In this document: positions 8,740-25,028 of the stretch, one piece after another
Layout of the letters: each line of letters starts with the position of its first letter
How positions within the stretch are numbered: position 1 is the stretch's first letter
The notes under the pieces: model-generated
Told to the model about the DNA's origin: nothing
Seen by the model: the letters and a program-made list of their open reading frames with translations, nothing else
The model's database searches: none
From: Halomonas halocynthiae DSM 14573
GTDB lineage: Bacteria; Pseudomonadota; Gammaproteobacteria; Pseudomonadales; Halomonadaceae
DNA length: 64,000 nt
Assembly: GCF_000425725.1 (NCBI RefSeq)
Contig: NZ_AUDZ01000014.1
Coordinates: 124,001-188,000, forward strand
Reading direction: 5' to 3'
Translations under genes and position numbers: made by a program

Positions 8740-9264
8740 TCAATCTTCAAGGGCTGGACCATCAATACAGACCAACAACATCGCCAGTGCCAGCCTCACT
8801 GCTTGCTGACGCACAGCCAAGCGGTCGCCCGACAGATAAAAGCACTCCGCTTGCACGTGCCCGATACTGCCCCAAGCAAACCATACGGTACCGACTGGCT
8901 TGGCCTCACTTCCCCCACCTGGCCCAGCCACACCACTTACCGCAACACCAGCATGAGCGCCACTATCGCGACAGGCCCCCTCCGCCATCGCCAATACAAC
9001 GTCTCGACTAACGGCTCCATGAGTTTCCAGTAGCACTGAAGGAACATCCAACAAGCGCGTCTTGGCCGCATTGGAATACGTCACATACCCCGTTTCAAAC
9101 CAACCCGAGCTGCCAGCAATATCTGTTATTGCGCTGGCCACGCCTCCGCCAGTACAAGACTCGGCGCTGGTTACCATGCGGCGGCGAGAAAGACAGGCTT
9201 CACCCAAGCGTTGCGCCAGCACCTGGGTATTTAGCTGCGATAACGACTCAATGCGATGCAACAC
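8740..9264 (-). CDS. pncC: Nicotinamide-nucleotide amidohydrolase PncC (CinA C-terminal domain)
   Basis: A stand-alone CinA C-domain protein of about 174 residues that deamidates NMN to nicotinate mononucleotide in pyridine nucleotide recycling. Family signatures are VTSAESCTGGGVASAITDIAG, the following YVTYSNAAK, and GVAVSGVAGPGGGSEAKPVG. I chose GTG at 9264 because GGGAGA stands 5 nt before it; reading from TTG at 9300 adds 12 residues with no ribosome site. The gene lies upstream of recA, as in many gammaproteobacteria, but recA has its own LexA-controlled promoter between them. The N-terminal CinA nucleotide-binding domain is absent, which is normal for this form. Confidence 0.92.
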   Translation of the reverse strand: MLHRIESLSQLNTQVLAQRLGEACLSRRRMVTSAESCTGGGVASAITDIAGSSGWFETGYVTYSNAAKTRLLDVPSVLLETHGAVSRDVVLAMAEGACRDSGAHAGVAVSGVAGPGGGSEAKPVGTVWFAWGSIGHVQAECFYLSGDRLAVRQQAVRLALAMLLVCIDGPALED

Positions 9265-9667
9265 ACTATTTCTCCCAGAGTAACTGTCGACGTCTAGCAA
9301 TAATCCAGACTGTGTGAATAATCCTAGGAATATCGCTCAACAGCATTAGCAACATGCTGACTCAAAACTGCAGCCCCGACCCAATCGGTAAAAAACACCG
9401 ACAGGGGGAAGCAGAATGGTAAAGAATCAACGTACGACATCCATAAAAATTTTCCTAATATTATTCAAACGTGCATCGTTAGGGCGTGGGACAGGAGGCA
9501 ACTGCAACAGTTCCAGTGAGATATTCCGGACTCGCCTCGCGTGCATGTTATGCTGCAAGTTACAATTTTTTCATGGCTTGCGGCCTACCACCGAGTCAGG
9601 CTGAATCAGTCAGACACCTCGCAGCCCCAAGCCCTATCTCAAGTCCCGGAATAACGAGCGATATCTC
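9265..9667. other. Divergent intergenic region pncC/mutS
   Basis: About 400 bp without a supported gene. It must hold the promoters of pncC (leftward) and mutS (rightward). A small inverted repeat CAGCAT/ATGCTG lies at 9341-9359. I see no consensus -35/-10 pair, and short reading frames here look random. Confidence 0.5.
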
Positions 9668-12274
9668 ATGAACGACCTGGCCTCTCACGCCAAGCCGACA
9701 CACACGCCGATGATGGCGCAGTACCTCAAGATCAAACGCGACCACCCCGAAGTGCTGCTGTTTTATCGCATGGGCGATTTTTATGAGCTGTTTTTCGACG
9801 ATGCCAAGCGGGCCGCAACATTACTCGACATCACTCTGACCCAGCGCGGCCAGTCTGCTGGCCAGCCTATCCCGATGGCTGGCGTGCCCTATCACAGCGC
9901 CGAAGGTTACCTGGCCCGCTTGGTTCAAGCGGGTGAGTCCGTCGCTATCTGCGAGCAGATTGGCGATCCAGCAACCTCTAAGGGCCCCGTAGAGCGTAAA
10001 GTTGTCCGCATTGTCACCCCTGGCACGCTGCATGACGAAGCCCTCCTCGATGCCCGCCGTGACAATTTACTGGTAGCCATACACGCCGCAGCGGACTGCC
10101 ATGGTTTAGCCTGGTTAGAACTGTCTAGCGGTCGCTTTAGCGTGCTAGAAGTCGGCGATGAAAATGAAATGCTCTCTGAGCTGGCCCGACTAGACCCTGC
10201 CGAATTGCTGATTGCCGACAGCCTTGTTTTATCTGCGGCGCTGAGCGAGCGCCGCGGATTGAAACGCCAAAGCGACTGGCTATTTGAACAAGATAGTGCA
10301 ACCCGCCTGCTGTGCGACCAGTTTGGCGTACAAGACTTAAGAGGCTTCGGCTGCGCCCACCTGAGCGCGGCTCTGACAGCGGCTGGCGTACTGATTGATT
10401 ATGCCCGCGACACTCAGCGCTCACAGCTGCCCCACGTCACCGAAATCAGCGTTGAAAATCGCGATGAAGCCGTGGTGATTGATACAACAAGCCGCCGCAA
10501 TCTGGAAATCGACAGCAACCTTGCTGGCGGCACAGACAATACCCTGGCCAGCGTACTGGATACATCCAGCACGGCCATGGGCTCACGGCTCCTCAAACGC
10601 TGGCTGAATCGCCCTCTGCGCGATGCAGTTCACGTCAGAAGTCGCCAAGCGGCTATTGCCGTTTTGCTTGACCACGACGGCTTTGCCGACCTACGCGAAT
10701 TACTCAAGGGTATCGGCGATGTTGAGCGCATCCTGTCACGGGTCGCACTACATAGCGCCCGCCCACGAGATCTTGCACGCCTTCGCGACGCACTGGCCAT
10801 TTTACCGGCCCTTCATGACACACTGGCACCTTATTGCCACACGACGAGCCAAAACGACAACACCCTACTCGACGATCTCAGGCCCCGAGTTCAGCCTTGG
10901 CCTGACATCAGCAACACGCTAGAGCGAGCTCTTATTGAAAACCCGCCGGTAGTACTGCGTGACGGCGGCGTCATTGCCAATGGCTTTGATGCCGAACTGG
11001 ATGAGTACCGAGGCTTAGTCGAAAACGCTGGCAGTTATCTGGTTGAGCTGGAGCAGCGCGAACGCGAACGAACAGGGCTTAGCTCGCTCAAGGTCGGTTA
11101 CAACCGCGTTCATGGTTACTACATTGAAATTTCCAGAGCCTATTCTGGTGATGTGCCGGCAGACTATATTCGCCGCCAGACACTCAAAAATGCCGAGCGC
11201 TTCATTATTCCCGAGCTAAAAGAATTTGAAGACAAGGCACTGTCAGCCAAGTCTCGTGCACTGGCTCGAGAAAAACTCCTCTATGACGGCCTGCTCGACA
11301 CCCTAAATGCTGTACTCCAAGGCCTACAGGCCTGCGGCCGAGCACTTGCCAGCCTCGATGTGCTGACGACGCTTGCCGAACGCGCCAGAGCACTCGACCT
11401 TGTGGCCCCCGTTTTAGCGGAGTCACCAGGCATTGAAATTCACGGAGGGCGCCACCCCGTTGTTGAGCAGGTCAGCGACACCCCCTTTGTCCCTAACGAC
11501 CTATTTATGAACGACCAACGTCGCATGCTGATCATCACCGGCCCCAACATGGGCGGTAAGTCAACCTACATGCGCCAGGCAGCCTTGATTACCTTACTCG
11601 CGCATACCGGAAGCTTTGTACCTGCCGAGTCGGCCACTATCGGCCCCGTAGACCGTATTTTTACTCGGATCGGCTCATCAGATGACTTAGCGGGCGGGCG
11701 CTCAACGTTCATGGTCGAAATGACAGAAACCGCCAATATCCTACACAACGCCACCGACCAGAGTTTGGTATTGATGGACGAAATAGGCCGTGGCACCAGC
11801 ACGTTCGATGGCCTTTCGCTAGCCTGGGCCAGCGCCGAGCACCTGACCCGAAGCCGTGCCTTTACCCTGTTCGCTACACACTATTTTGAGATGACGGCAC
11901 TGCCCGAACAGCTAGACAGCGTAGTCAACGTGCACTTAACCGCTGCCGAGCACAATGACGGCATCGTCTTCATGCACCGTGTGCAAGATGGGCCTGCTAA
12001 CCAGAGCTACGGACTTCAAGTTGCTATGTTAGCGGGCGTCCCAAAACATGTGATTACCCGCGCACGCGAAAAGTTACACCAGCTAGAACAGCAGGAAGTT
12101 GACCAGAGCCAACGCGGCACAGAGCGTGGCATGGCACCGAACACTCCTCAGCAAAGCGACATGTTCGCTAGCACCCCACACCCCCTGATTGAAGAGTTGA
12201 CAGGACTCTCTATCGATGACATGACACCGCGCCAGGCGCTGGAGTGGCTACAGGATTGGCAAGCGCAACTATAA
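9668..12274 (+). CDS. mutS: DNA mismatch repair protein MutS
   Basis: An 868-residue mismatch sensor ATPase that recruits MutL. The mismatch-binding domain has the Phe-x-Glu wedge motif in [20 protein letters not shown] (about residues 31-50). The clamp and lever regions follow. The ATPase domain has Walker [10 protein letters not shown] (about residues 625-633), Walker [16 protein letters not shown] and an HYFEMTAL switch. The C-terminus ([19 protein letters not shown]) matches the tetramerisation segment. The ATG at 9668 lies a few nt after CGAGCG, with no strong Shine-Dalgarno, but the N-terminus aligns with the family. It is divergent from pncC and followed by fdxA. Confidence 0.97.
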   Translation: MNDLASHAKPTHTPMMAQYLKIKRDHPEVLLFYRMGDFYELFFDDAKRAATLLDITLTQRGQSAGQPIPMAGVPYHSAEGYLARLVQAGESVAICEQIGDPATSKGPVERKVVRIVTPGTLHDEALLDARRDNLLVAIHAAADCHGLAWLELSSGRFSVLEVGDENEMLSELARLDPAELLIADSLVLSAALSERRGLKRQSDWLFEQDSATRLLCDQFGVQDLRGFGCAHLSAALTAAGVLIDYARDTQRSQLPHVTEISVENRDEAVVIDTTSRRNLEIDSNLAGGTDNTLASVLDTSSTAMGSRLLKRWLNRPLRDAVHVRSRQAAIAVLLDHDGFADLRELLKGIGDVERILSRVALHSARPRDLARLRDALAILPALHDTLAPYCHTTSQNDNTLLDDLRPRVQPWPDISNTLERALIENPPVVLRDGGVIANGFDAELDEYRGLVENAGSYLVELEQRERERTGLSSLKVGYNRVHGYYIEISRAYSGDVPADYIRRQTLKNAERFIIPELKEFEDKALSAKSRALAREKLLYDGLLDTLNAVLQGLQACGRALASLDVLTTLAERARALDLVAPVLAESPGIEIHGGRHPVVEQVSDTPFVPNDLFMNDQRRMLIITGPNMGGKSTYMRQAALITLLAHTGSFVPAESATIGPVDRIFTRIGSSDDLAGGRSTFMVEMTETANILHNATDQSLVLMDEIGRGTSTFDGLSLAWASAEHLTRSRAFTLFATHYFEMTALPEQLDSVVNVHLTAAEHNDGIVFMHRVQDGPANQSYGLQVAMLAGVPKHVITRAREKLHQLEQQEVDQSQRGTERGMAPNTPQQSDMFASTPHPLIEELTGLSIDDMTPRQALEWLQDWQAQL

Positions 12275-12373
12275 AGAGCAACGAGAGGAAAACATCAGGC
12301 GGCGACATTCCGATGCCTGAAGGTACTTGCCCGCCACCACGCGGACGTCTAAAATAAATTCAGCATGAAAAAA

Positions 12374-12401
12374 TTGACATAAAGAGCAATATTTTTATTC
12401 A
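12374..12401 (+). promoter_or_regulatory. Possible fdxA promoter
   Basis: A perfect TTGACA at 12374-12379 is followed after 16 bp by TATTCA (12396-12401) in an A/T-rich stretch, 75 bp before the fdxA ATG. The -35 is strong and the -10 is weak. Confidence 0.45.
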
Positions 12402-12475
12402 ACAAAAGAATAAGCGAAGCCTGCTTTCTCGCAGGCGACCATATCGACTACCGGACCCCCACAAGGAAGAGCCAC

Positions 12476-12799
12476 ATGACATTCGTCGTCGTCGACAACT
12501 GTATCAAGTGTAAATATACCGACTGTGTCGAAGTCTGCCCCGTGGACTGCTTCTACGAAGGCCCGAACTTTCTGGTGATACACCCCGACGAGTGCATTGA
12601 CTGTGCGCTCTGCGAGCCCGAGTGCCCTGCAGAGGCCATCTTCTCGGAAGATGAGCTTCCTGATGGCCAGGAAAAATTTATCGAGCTCAACGCCGAGCTC
12701 GCGGAAGTGTGGCCTAACATTGCCGAAAAGCAAGACCCTCTACCAGATGCTGAAGAGTGGGACGGCAAGCCGGACAAGCTGAAATACTTAGAACGCTAA
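12476..12799 (+). CDS. fdxA: 7Fe-8S ferredoxin FdxA
   Basis: A 107-residue small electron carrier with two N-terminal cluster-binding segments: [17 protein letters not shown] (residues 9-25) and [12 protein letters not shown] (residues 40-51). This spacing is that of Azotobacter/Pseudomonas-type ferredoxins with one [3Fe-4S] and one [4Fe-4S] cluster. The C-terminal tail ([20 protein letters not shown]) is the usual extension of this family. The start ATG follows AAGGAAG by 7 nt. It has its own promoter and a clear terminator. The mutS-fdxA neighbourhood is shared with pseudomonads. The redox partner cannot be told from the sequence. Confidence 0.95.
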   Translation: MTFVVVDNCIKCKYTDCVEVCPVDCFYEGPNFLVIHPDECIDCALCEPECPAEAIFSEDELPDGQEKFIELNAELAEVWPNIAEKQDPLPDAEEWDGKPDKLKYLER

Positions 12800-12821
12800 C
12801 CGAACACTCAGCCACTTCCAC

Positions 12822-12852
12822 AAAAACCGATAGCATTTACTATCGGTTTTTT
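12822..12852 (+). terminator. fdxA terminator
   Basis: Stem CCGATAG (12827-12833) and CTATCGG (12840-12846), then six Ts. It also has an A-run on the left, so it could work weakly on the other strand. Confidence 0.85.
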
Positions 12853-12873
12853 GGTATCAGGTTATCTGAAATT

Positions 12874-12895
12874 AAAAAAGCGGCCCGTAGGCCGC
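12874..12895 (-). terminator. Terminator for the pyrG-kdsA-eno unit
   Basis: On the minus strand, GCGGCC-TACG-GGCCGC is followed by six Ts. It lies about 240 bp beyond the eno stop. The 12896-13132 stretch between it and eno holds no supported gene, only an inverted repeat at 13047-13089. Confidence 0.75.
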
Positions 12896-13046
12896 CAGCT
12901 TCCTGCTCTCCCCTGAGCGAGTCCTTCGCCCAACTCCTTGGTGACTTCCTGCTCAGAACCAACATCCTGTCACACTGAGCGCACCGTACTATCTTGCACA
13001 CCGTACTATGGTTGCAGATGGCCATAACGACTTATCTGCCACTTAT

Positions 13047-13089
13047 CATTGTTGCAGCTGTCGACGCGATATGACAGGCAGCAACAATG
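13047..13089. repeat. Long imperfect inverted repeat downstream of eno
   Basis: CATTGTTGC (13047-13055) pairs with GCAACAATG (13081-13089), and inner CTGTC/GACAG pairs extend the stem. No T-run follows on either strand, so its role is unclear. Confidence 0.55.
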
Positions 13090-13132
13090 AACAATGTACA
13101 CATGCCTCAGGAGTCAAGGGATATGAGTCGTA

Positions 13133-14443
<1,311 letters not shown>

Positions 14444-14469
14444 TTACTAAGCAAAAATCTGAGCCACCA

Positions 14470-17009
<2,540 letters not shown>

Positions 17010-17182
17010 TCAGCAGAAAGCCGCGCCAGGATGGGAAGACAGGATAGCAGGCTACGACCTTAGGCTCAATTTTGATCGCCATGGTAACGGCTCAATTTTC
17101 CGGCCAACGGCGCAGGCATAATCACCTGCGCCCAAGCCCTGAGCGCGCGCGAGCGAATCTCAAAAAATCAAAATATCGACAA

Positions 17183-18667
<1,485 letters not shown>

Positions 18668-18683
18668 TCAGCGGTTTGCCGCT

Positions 18684-21600
18684 TCATTCCGGTTGATGCC
18701 GCGACTGGTCCAGCAGGCTACCTAGGCTCGCGGCCTTGGGTTTGACCAGCCAAAAATGGCGCACATAATCACTGAAGTCTTCGAGAATCGCCTGGCCACG
18801 TAATGAGCCGGTTTCAACCACGTATTCTTCAATGATCTCCCGCAGGTGACGTCGATGAGCTTCCATGGACTCAATATTAATGCGATGAATGCCGACTAGC
18901 TCATGATTCACTTTATCGACAAAAGTACGATCCTCATCAAGCACATAAGCAAAGCCTCCAGTCATGCCAGCCGCGAAATTATTGCCCGTTTCACCAAGTA
19001 CCGCGACTAAGCCACCTGTCATGTACTCACAGCAATGGTCACCCGCGCCTTCAACTACCGCATGGGCACCTGAATTGCGCACGGCAAAGCGCTCACCGGT
19101 TGTGCCAGCAGCAAACAGCTGGCCACCCGTCGCGCCATACAGACACGTATTGCCAATGATGGCGGTACGGTGAGTGTCAAAGCTGCTGCCCGCTGGCGGC
19201 ATAATCACCAGCTTGCCGCCATTCATGCCTTTACCGACATAATCGTTGGCATCGCCTTCAAGGTACATGTTCAGACCTCGGGCATTCCACACCCCAAAGC
19301 TCTGGCCAGCGACCCCCTTAAAGCGCAAGTTGATTGGTGCATCCTCTAGCCCTTGCTCTCCATAACGCTTAGCGATGACACCAGAAACCCGTGCGCCCAC
19401 ACTGCGATCACAATTGGTGATGGCAAAGCAAAAATCACCGCCGGACTGCGTTTCAATCGCCGCCTCAAGCGCCTCAAGCACTTCCAGGTTCTTAGCGCCG
19501 GGATCATGCGGCGTGTTACGGCTGATCTGACAGAACTGTGGCGCATCAGCAGGCACATGATCATTCGCCAGTAACGGAGTCAGGTCCAGACGCCGCTGAG
19601 AGGCAGTGGCTCCTTCGATAATTTCCAATAAGTCAGTACGCCCAATCAACTCGGTCAGCTGACGCACTCCCAGCATCGCCATCAGTTCACGAACCTCTTC
19701 GGCAATAAACCGGAAGTAATGCTTAACCATGTCTACGGTGCCAAGAAAGTGCTCATCACGCAGATGCTGGCTCTGAGTGGCCACGCCGGTTGGGCAGTTG
19801 TTGAGATGGCAGATACGCAGGTATTTACAGCCCAACGCGACCATCGGCGCAGTACCAAAGCCGAAGCTCTCGGCACCTAGAATCGCCGCTTTAACCACAT
19901 CGAGACCGGTTTTCAGGCCCCCGTCCGTCTGGAGGCGAATCTTCTCTCTCAGGCCGTTGATACGTAGCGCCTGATGCACCTCGGGCAACCCCAGCTCCCA
20001 CGGGCTTCCTGCATGCTTGATCGAGGTCAGAGGGCTAGCCGCCGTACCACCGTCATAGCCAGATACCGTAATCAAATCCGCATAGGCCTTGGCCACCCCA
20101 GTGGCGATAGTGCCAATACCTGGCTCAGACACCAGCTTGACCGATACCTGGGCCTCCGGGTTGATCTGCTTGAGATCGAAGATCAACTGGGCCAGATCCT
20201 CGATGGAGTAGATATCGTGATGTGGCGGCGGGGAGATCAGCGTAACCCCCGGCACTGCGTGACGTAACCGCGCAATCAGCGCATTGACCTTGCCGCCCGG
20301 CAGCTGCCCACCCTCACCAGGCTTAGCACCTTGGGCGACTTTGATTTGCAGCACTTCGGCGCTGACAAGATAGGACGGTGTAACGCCAAAGCGTCCTGAA
20401 GCAATCTGCTTAATCTTGGAGTTACGCACGGAACCGTAACGAACGGGATCCTCACCGCCTTCACCAGAGTTCGACCGCCCACCGGCTTCGTTCATCGCCT
20501 GCGCCAGTGCTTCATGGGCTTCTGGTGACAGCGCTCCCAGTGACATGCCCGCACTGTCGAAGCGTAGGAGAAGCGACTCAATTGGCTCAATTTCGTCTAG
20601 CGATAACGCCTCGTCAGCAGGCTTCAAACGCATCAAGTCACGCAGAGTTGCTGGAGCCCGTTCGTTTACTAGCCCTGCGAACACTTTCCACTTGGCATAG
20701 CTGCGCTCTTGTACCGCTTCCTGAAGCGACTTGACCACTTGCGGGTTAAACGCGTGGTACTCCTGACCGTGAACGTACTTCATCAGGCCGCCCTGAGTAA
20801 TACCCTTACGCGCCGTCCAGGCATGCTTGGCAACGGCCTCCTGCTGCCACTGCAGCTGAGCAAACCCCGTACCCTCAATGCGCGATGCCATACCGGTAAA
20901 GCACAGGTCGACAACCTCAGAAGCTAGGCCTACAGCCTCAAACAACTGCGAACCGCGATACGATGCCAGGGTCGAGATGCCCATTTTCGACAGAATTTTA
21001 TACAGCCCTTTCTGCAACCCTTTGCGATAGTTCTCCCGCGCATCCGCCGGGTTTCCCGTAAGCTCGCCGGTGCGGTGCATGTCCGCCATGACCTGATAAG
21101 CCAGCCACGGATAAACGGCGGTCGCCCCCACCCCAAACAGCACTGCCATCTGATGTGCATCTCGGGCATAACCGGTTTCTACCACCAAGTTGACCTGCGG
21201 TCGCAACGCCAACTTCGCCAAATGGTGATGGATGGCACCGACTGCCAGCGCTGCATGCACAGGGATCTGCCCTTTAGGCAGCGCAGCATCTGAAAGCACC
21301 AGAATTACCTTACCTGCACGCGCGGCTTGCTCGGCGTCCTGACACAAAGAGAGAATCGCGTCTTTCAAGCCTTGGCGCTCTGGGTCATGGCCCAATGATA
21401 AAGTATGGCAAGCAAACGCCGGATCCTGCTGAGAGACCAAGGCTGTAAACTTACGCGGGGATAGCACCGGCGTAGTCAAAATCAAACGATGGGCATGCTG
21501 AGGCGTCGGCTGGAAGACATTCAGCTCGGGGCCGCAGCAAGTTTCCAACGACATCACAATGGATTCACGCAACGGATCAATCGCGGGGTTAGTGACCTGA

Positions 21601-23129
21601 GCAAACTTTTGCCGGAAGTAATCGGTCAGCGTTCGGTACTTAAGCGACAGCACAGCCATGGGGGTATCGTCACCCATCGAACCTACCGCTTCCTGACCAC
21701 TCTCACCCAGCGGACGCAGCACTTGGTCGCGCTCTTCAAAGCTGACCATAAACATCTTCTGCTGCTCGTTGAATACGTTCTGAGGCATACTTTCAAAGCG
21801 GGCAAGCTCGGTCAGCGCAGACTCCAGATAATTCGCTTCTTGCTTAAGCCAGCGCTTATAGGGGTAAGCGGATTTCACACGCTGATCTACCTCTGCCGTG
21901 TGCAATAGCTCACCGGTATGTGTATCCACCGCCAGCACCTGCCCAGGGCCTACTCGCCCTTTGGCAACAACATCCTCAGGCTTATAATCGTAAGTCCCCA
22001 CTTCTGAGGCGAGCGTAATGTAGCCATTGCGTGTAATCACCCAACGTGCCGGGCGCAGGCCGTTGCGGTCTAGCATACACACCGCCTGACGACCGTCGGT
22101 CAGCACCACTCCTGCCGGGCCGTCCCATGGCTCCATATGCATGGAGCTAAACTCATAGAAAGCCCGCAGATCTGGGTCCATGATCTCCACATTCTGCCAG
22201 GCAGGAGGAATCATGCTACGCACGGCACGGTGCAGGTCCATCCCACCGATCAACAGAAACTCGAGCATGTTATCCATGCTCGATGAATCAGAACCCGTGG
22301 TGTTAACCAACTCGTCGAGCTTTGCCATATCAGGCAAACGCTCACTAACAAAGTTTTTCTTACGTGAATTAGCCCAACTGCGGTTAGCTTCAATGGTATT
22401 AATCTCACCATTGTGCGCCAGCAGACGGAATGGCTGAGCCAGCGGCCAGCGTGGGGCGGTATTGGTGGAAAATCGCTGATGAAAAACACAAATAGCCGTC
22501 GCCAGACGCGGATCACCCAAATCACGATAGAACGCAGGCAAATCCACCGGCATCACTAAGCCTTTATAGGACATGACCTCAGCAGATAACGAGCAGACAT
22601 AGAACTCAGGTTCATCGTTAAGCGCCTGCTCAGCCAGACGGCGCGCCATAAACAGGGCGACATCAAAATTTTTCTCATTACCGTTTGGCTCGACGAAAAC
22701 CTGACGAATTCTTGGCAGACATGCCAACGCAATAGGACCACAGACAGAAGGGTCTACCGGCACTTCTCGCCAGCCTCGGACAGTCAGCCCTTGGGCAACT
22801 AACTGAGACTCAAGCTCATCAATAGCACGGGCTTCCCGAGCATCATTGTCGGGCAGAAATACCACGCCTACCGCAAATTGCTCACCAAGTTCGCCGCCTA
22901 ACGCCTCTTTAGCTACCTCACGAATGAAAGCCTCGGGCATTTTAAATAGCAGACCGCAACCGTCACCAGTCTTGCCATCTGCGGCGATCCCACCGCGGTG
23001 GGTCATGCAGGTAAGTGACTCAATAGCGGTCTGCAGCAGATCATGGCTGGCATCGCCCTGCATATGGGCGATCAGGCCAAAGCCGCAGTTATCGCGAAAC
23101 TCGCCTGGCTGGTGGAGACCTTTATTCAT
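18684..23129 (-). CDS. gltB: Glutamate synthase (NADPH) large subunit
   Basis: A 1481-residue enzyme that transfers glutamine amide nitrogen to 2-oxoglutarate. The N-terminal Ntn amidotransferase has its nucleophilic cysteine in [15 protein letters not shown] (about Cys15), so a short propeptide is removed. The central FMN synthase domain has the [3Fe-4S] cysteines in [15 protein letters not shown], and the C-terminal beta-helix has repeated GxxxG-type turns ([36 protein letters not shown]). I chose ATG at 23129, 7 nt after GAGG; the GTG two codons earlier is less likely, and an in-frame stop lies just upstream. gltD follows. Confidence 0.97.
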   Translation of the reverse strand: MNKGLHQPGEFRDNCGFGLIAHMQGDASHDLLQTAIESLTCMTHRGGIAADGKTGDGCGLLFKMPEAFIREVAKEALGGELGEQFAVGVVFLPDNDAREARAIDELESQLVAQGLTVRGWREVPVDPSVCGPIALACLPRIRQVFVEPNGNEKNFDVALFMARRLAEQALNDEPEFYVCSLSAEVMSYKGLVMPVDLPAFYRDLGDPRLATAICVFHQRFSTNTAPRWPLAQPFRLLAHNGEINTIEANRSWANSRKKNFVSERLPDMAKLDELVNTTGSDSSSMDNMLEFLLIGGMDLHRAVRSMIPPAWQNVEIMDPDLRAFYEFSSMHMEPWDGPAGVVLTDGRQAVCMLDRNGLRPARWVITRNGYITLASEVGTYDYKPEDVVAKGRVGPGQVLAVDTHTGELLHTAEVDQRVKSAYPYKRWLKQEANYLESALTELARFESMPQNVFNEQQKMFMVSFEERDQVLRPLGESGQEAVGSMGDDTPMAVLSLKYRTLTDYFRQKFAQVTNPAIDPLRESIVMSLETCCGPELNVFQPTPQHAHRLILTTPVLSPRKFTALVSQQDPAFACHTLSLGHDPERQGLKDAILSLCQDAEQAARAGKVILVLSDAALPKGQIPVHAALAVGAIHHHLAKLALRPQVNLVVETGYARDAHQMAVLFGVGATAVYPWLAYQVMADMHRTGELTGNPADARENYRKGLQKGLYKILSKMGISTLASYRGSQLFEAVGLASEVVDLCFTGMASRIEGTGFAQLQWQQEAVAKHAWTARKGITQGGLMKYVHGQEYHAFNPQVVKSLQEAVQERSYAKWKVFAGLVNERAPATLRDLMRLKPADEALSLDEIEPIESLLLRFDSAGMSLGALSPEAHEALAQAMNEAGGRSNSGEGGEDPVRYGSVRNSKIKQIASGRFGVTPSYLVSAEVLQIKVAQGAKPGEGGQLPGGKVNALIARLRHAVPGVTLISPPPHHDIYSIEDLAQLIFDLKQINPEAQVSVKLVSEPGIGTIATGVAKAYADLITVSGYDGGTAASPLTSIKHAGSPWELGLPEVHQALRINGLREKIRLQTDGGLKTGLDVVKAAILGAESFGFGTAPMVALGCKYLRICHLNNCPTGVATQSQHLRDEHFLGTVDMVKHYFRFIAEEVRELMAMLGVRQLTELIGRTDLLEIIEGATASQRRLDLTPLLANDHVPADAPQFCQISRNTPHDPGAKNLEVLEALEAAIETQSGGDFCFAITNCDRSVGARVSGVIAKRYGEQGLEDAPINLRFKGVAGQSFGVWNARGLNMYLEGDANDYVGKGMNGGKLVIMPPAGSSFDTHRTAIIGNTCLYGATGGQLFAAGTTGERFAVRNSGAHAVVEGAGDHCCEYMTGGLVAVLGETGNNFAAGMTGGFAYVLDEDRTFVDKVNHELVGIHRINIESMEAHRRHLREIIEEYVVETGSLRGQAILEDFSDYVRHFWLVKPKAASLGSLLDQSRHQPE

Positions 23130-23154
23130 GGACACGCCTCAAAAAATAAATTCG

Positions 23155-23180
23155 TTATGAGCGATGCACTCAACCTCCTT
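23155..23180 (-). other. Strong Shine-Dalgarno with a 4-codon mini-ORF in the gltB leader
   Basis: AAGGAGG (23180-23174) is followed after 4 nt by GTG CAT CGC TCA TAA, ending 25 nt before the gltB ATG. It cannot serve gltB, since an in-frame stop intervenes. A TTG start at 23173 would give 15 codons whose TGA overlaps the gltB ATG, but its spacing to the Shine-Dalgarno is zero. A leader peptide is a speculation. Confidence 0.3.
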
Positions 23181-23371
23181 GGTGCATGCCAATTACGCAT
23201 ACACTATACCGATAGTGATATTTGCGCGATATTTTTTTGCGTCCCACAAACGAAAATGCCCACCGACAGCGCGGCAGGCATCTCAAAACTTAAGCGCGAT
23301 AACATTAGCTCAAACGGCGGAGGTTCTTTTCAGATCGCGTTACCGACCGCATCTTCTTATGGCTCAGGCTG

Positions 23372-24481
23372 CTATGCATTACGAGGGAAGTCTTTTAACA
23401 GCTGATGCAGTATGTCGCCAGGTGTTTGATCGTGCACACAGGCATCACCCAGTTGCTTTAGCAAAATCAGGCGCAAACGGTCATCGAGATTTTTCTTATC
23501 CAGACGCATCACCGCAAGAAAATCATCAACCCCCATATCGGCTGGCGCAGCTAACGGCAACCCTGCGGAAGCAATAACAGCCTCAACCCTGGTCACATCG
23601 TGGCCATCAATCCAGCCCAAGTGATGAGAAAGCGCTGCCGCCATCATCATGCCCGTACCTACCGCTTCACCATGTAACCAACTGCCATACCCTTGGTGGG
23701 TCTCAATCGCATGACCAAAAGTGTGCCCAAGGTTGAGTAGCGCTCGCACGCCTTGCTCTGTTTCGTCTTCCGCTACAATTTCCGCTTTCAGCCGACAGCT
23801 GCGCTCAATGGCATACACCAACGCATGTGAATCAAGGGCTCGCAATGCTGCCATATGCTCTTCCAGCCAAGCGAGAAAAGGCTCATCCCGAATCAACCCA
23901 TATTTAATCACTTCGGCTAAACCAGCTGACAGTTCCCGCACGGGTAGCGTAGAGAGACTATTAGTATCAATCAGCACAGCCCGAGGCTGCCAGAAAGCGC
24001 CCACCATGTTCTTACCCAGCGGGTGATTAACACCCGTCTTACCGCCAACCGACGAGTCTACCTGGGCAAGCAGCGTTGTCGGTACTTGAATAAACGCCAC
24101 TCCTCGTTGGTAACAGGCTGCGGCAAACCCCACCATGTCACCGACTACGCCGCCGCCCAACGCCACCAAGGTGCAACGACGATTAAAGCCCGCCTCTAGC
24201 AGTGCGGTCCAAATGCGCTCAACACAGGCCAGAGTCTTATGCTGCTCACCGGCAGGAAGAACCAGCTCACGCACATCTAACCCATCGGGCAGAGCAGAGA
24301 TGAGCGACGCCAAATACAACGGTGCAACATTGTCATCACTAACAATCATCACCTGGCGCCCCGCCAGATATGGCACCAAACTATCTGGACGACGAATCAA
24401 ATCCGGACCGATATGAATCGGATAACTGCGCTCTTCAAGTGAGACTTGCAGGGTTGTAGCAATCTGTGAGGACTGGCTCAT
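23372..24481 (-). CDS. aroB: 3-dehydroquinate synthase
   Basis: A 369-residue NAD+- and metal-dependent enzyme of the shikimate pathway, making 3-dehydroquinate from DAHP. Key segments are [40 protein letters not shown] (NAD site), [40 protein letters not shown], and the metal ligands in [12 protein letters not shown] and [15 protein letters not shown]. Length is normal. The start ATG follows AAGG by 8 nt and lies 4 nt after the aroK stop. It is the end of the pilMNOPQ-aroK-aroB unit. A gap of about 240 bp follows before gltB, holding its promoter region and no damX gene. Confidence 0.97.
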   Translation of the reverse strand: MSQSSQIATTLQVSLEERSYPIHIGPDLIRRPDSLVPYLAGRQVMIVSDDNVAPLYLASLISALPDGLDVRELVLPAGEQHKTLACVERIWTALLEAGFNRRCTLVALGGGVVGDMVGFAAACYQRGVAFIQVPTTLLAQVDSSVGGKTGVNHPLGKNMVGAFWQPRAVLIDTNSLSTLPVRELSAGLAEVIKYGLIRDEPFLAWLEEHMAALRALDSHALVYAIERSCRLKAEIVAEDETEQGVRALLNLGHTFGHAIETHQGYGSWLHGEAVGTGMMMAAALSHHLGWIDGHDVTRVEAVIASAGLPLAAPADMGVDDFLAVMRLDKKNLDDRLRLILLKQLGDACVHDQTPGDILHQLLKDFPRNA

Positions 24482-24485
24482 GGTT

Positions 24486-25028
24486 TCAGGCCTTACTCTT
24501 CAATGGGGCGGTCAGATTCCTCACCTGACGCGCAATGTTTCTGGCGACACTTCGCGGTCCGCGACGCTCGCTGCGTACAATAATGTCGGCAGTCGCCCGA
24601 TACAACGGATCACGCTGGTGATACATCTCCCGCAGCACCTGCTCTTTGTCAGGACGCTGCAGCAGCGGACGATTACGGTCTCGGGCAGTACGTTTGAGTT
24701 GCTGCTCAACTGTAATGCATAAATAAATAACGATACCGCCATCGCGCAATAATTGACGATTTTCTTCGCGCAGCACAGCACCGCCACCGGTTGCAATTAC
24801 TGCACCACTGCGAGCTGATAGCTCACAAATCATCTGGGTCTCACGCTGGCGAAAACCTTCTTCGCCTTCAACATCAAAAATCCACGGTATATCTGCCCCG
24901 CAACGCCTTTGTATTTCATGGTCGGTGTCAAAAAAATCATAGGACAACTCGGCCGCCAGAAGGCGACCGATCGTTGTCTTTCCGGCTCCCATGGGGCCTA
25001 CAAGTATTAGGTTGGAAGCTGCTGTCAT
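24486..25028 (-). CDS. aroK: Shikimate kinase
   Basis: A 180-residue P-loop kinase that phosphorylates shikimate with ATP. Walker [13 protein letters not shown] is at about residues 11-22; [23 protein letters not shown] holds the shikimate/Mg site; [16 protein letters not shown] carries the GGG shikimate motif; and the adenine-side lid is in RDRNRPLLQ. The start overlaps the pilQ stop by 4 nt (ATGA), so translation is probably coupled. The N-terminus [14 protein letters not shown] is typical of AroK (kinase I) in proteobacteria. Confidence 0.96.
   Translation of the reverse strand: MTAASNLILVGPMGAGKTTIGRLLAAELSYDFFDTDHEIQRRCGADIPWIFDVEGEEGFRQRETQMICELSARSGAVIATGGGAVLREENRQLLRDGGIVIYLCITVEQQLKRTARDRNRPLLQRPDKEQVLREMYHQRDPLYRATADIIVRSERRGPRSVARNIARQVRNLTAPLKSKA

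Noticed and set aside
9341..9359. Small inverted repeat CAGCAT/ATGCTG as a terminator or operator
   Set aside because: Six-bp arms, no T-run; such pairs are expected by chance in 400 bp.
12840..13025. Minus-strand frame between fdxA and eno (61 codons)
   Set aside because: Spans the terminator hairpins, no ribosome site, and does not resemble FtsB.
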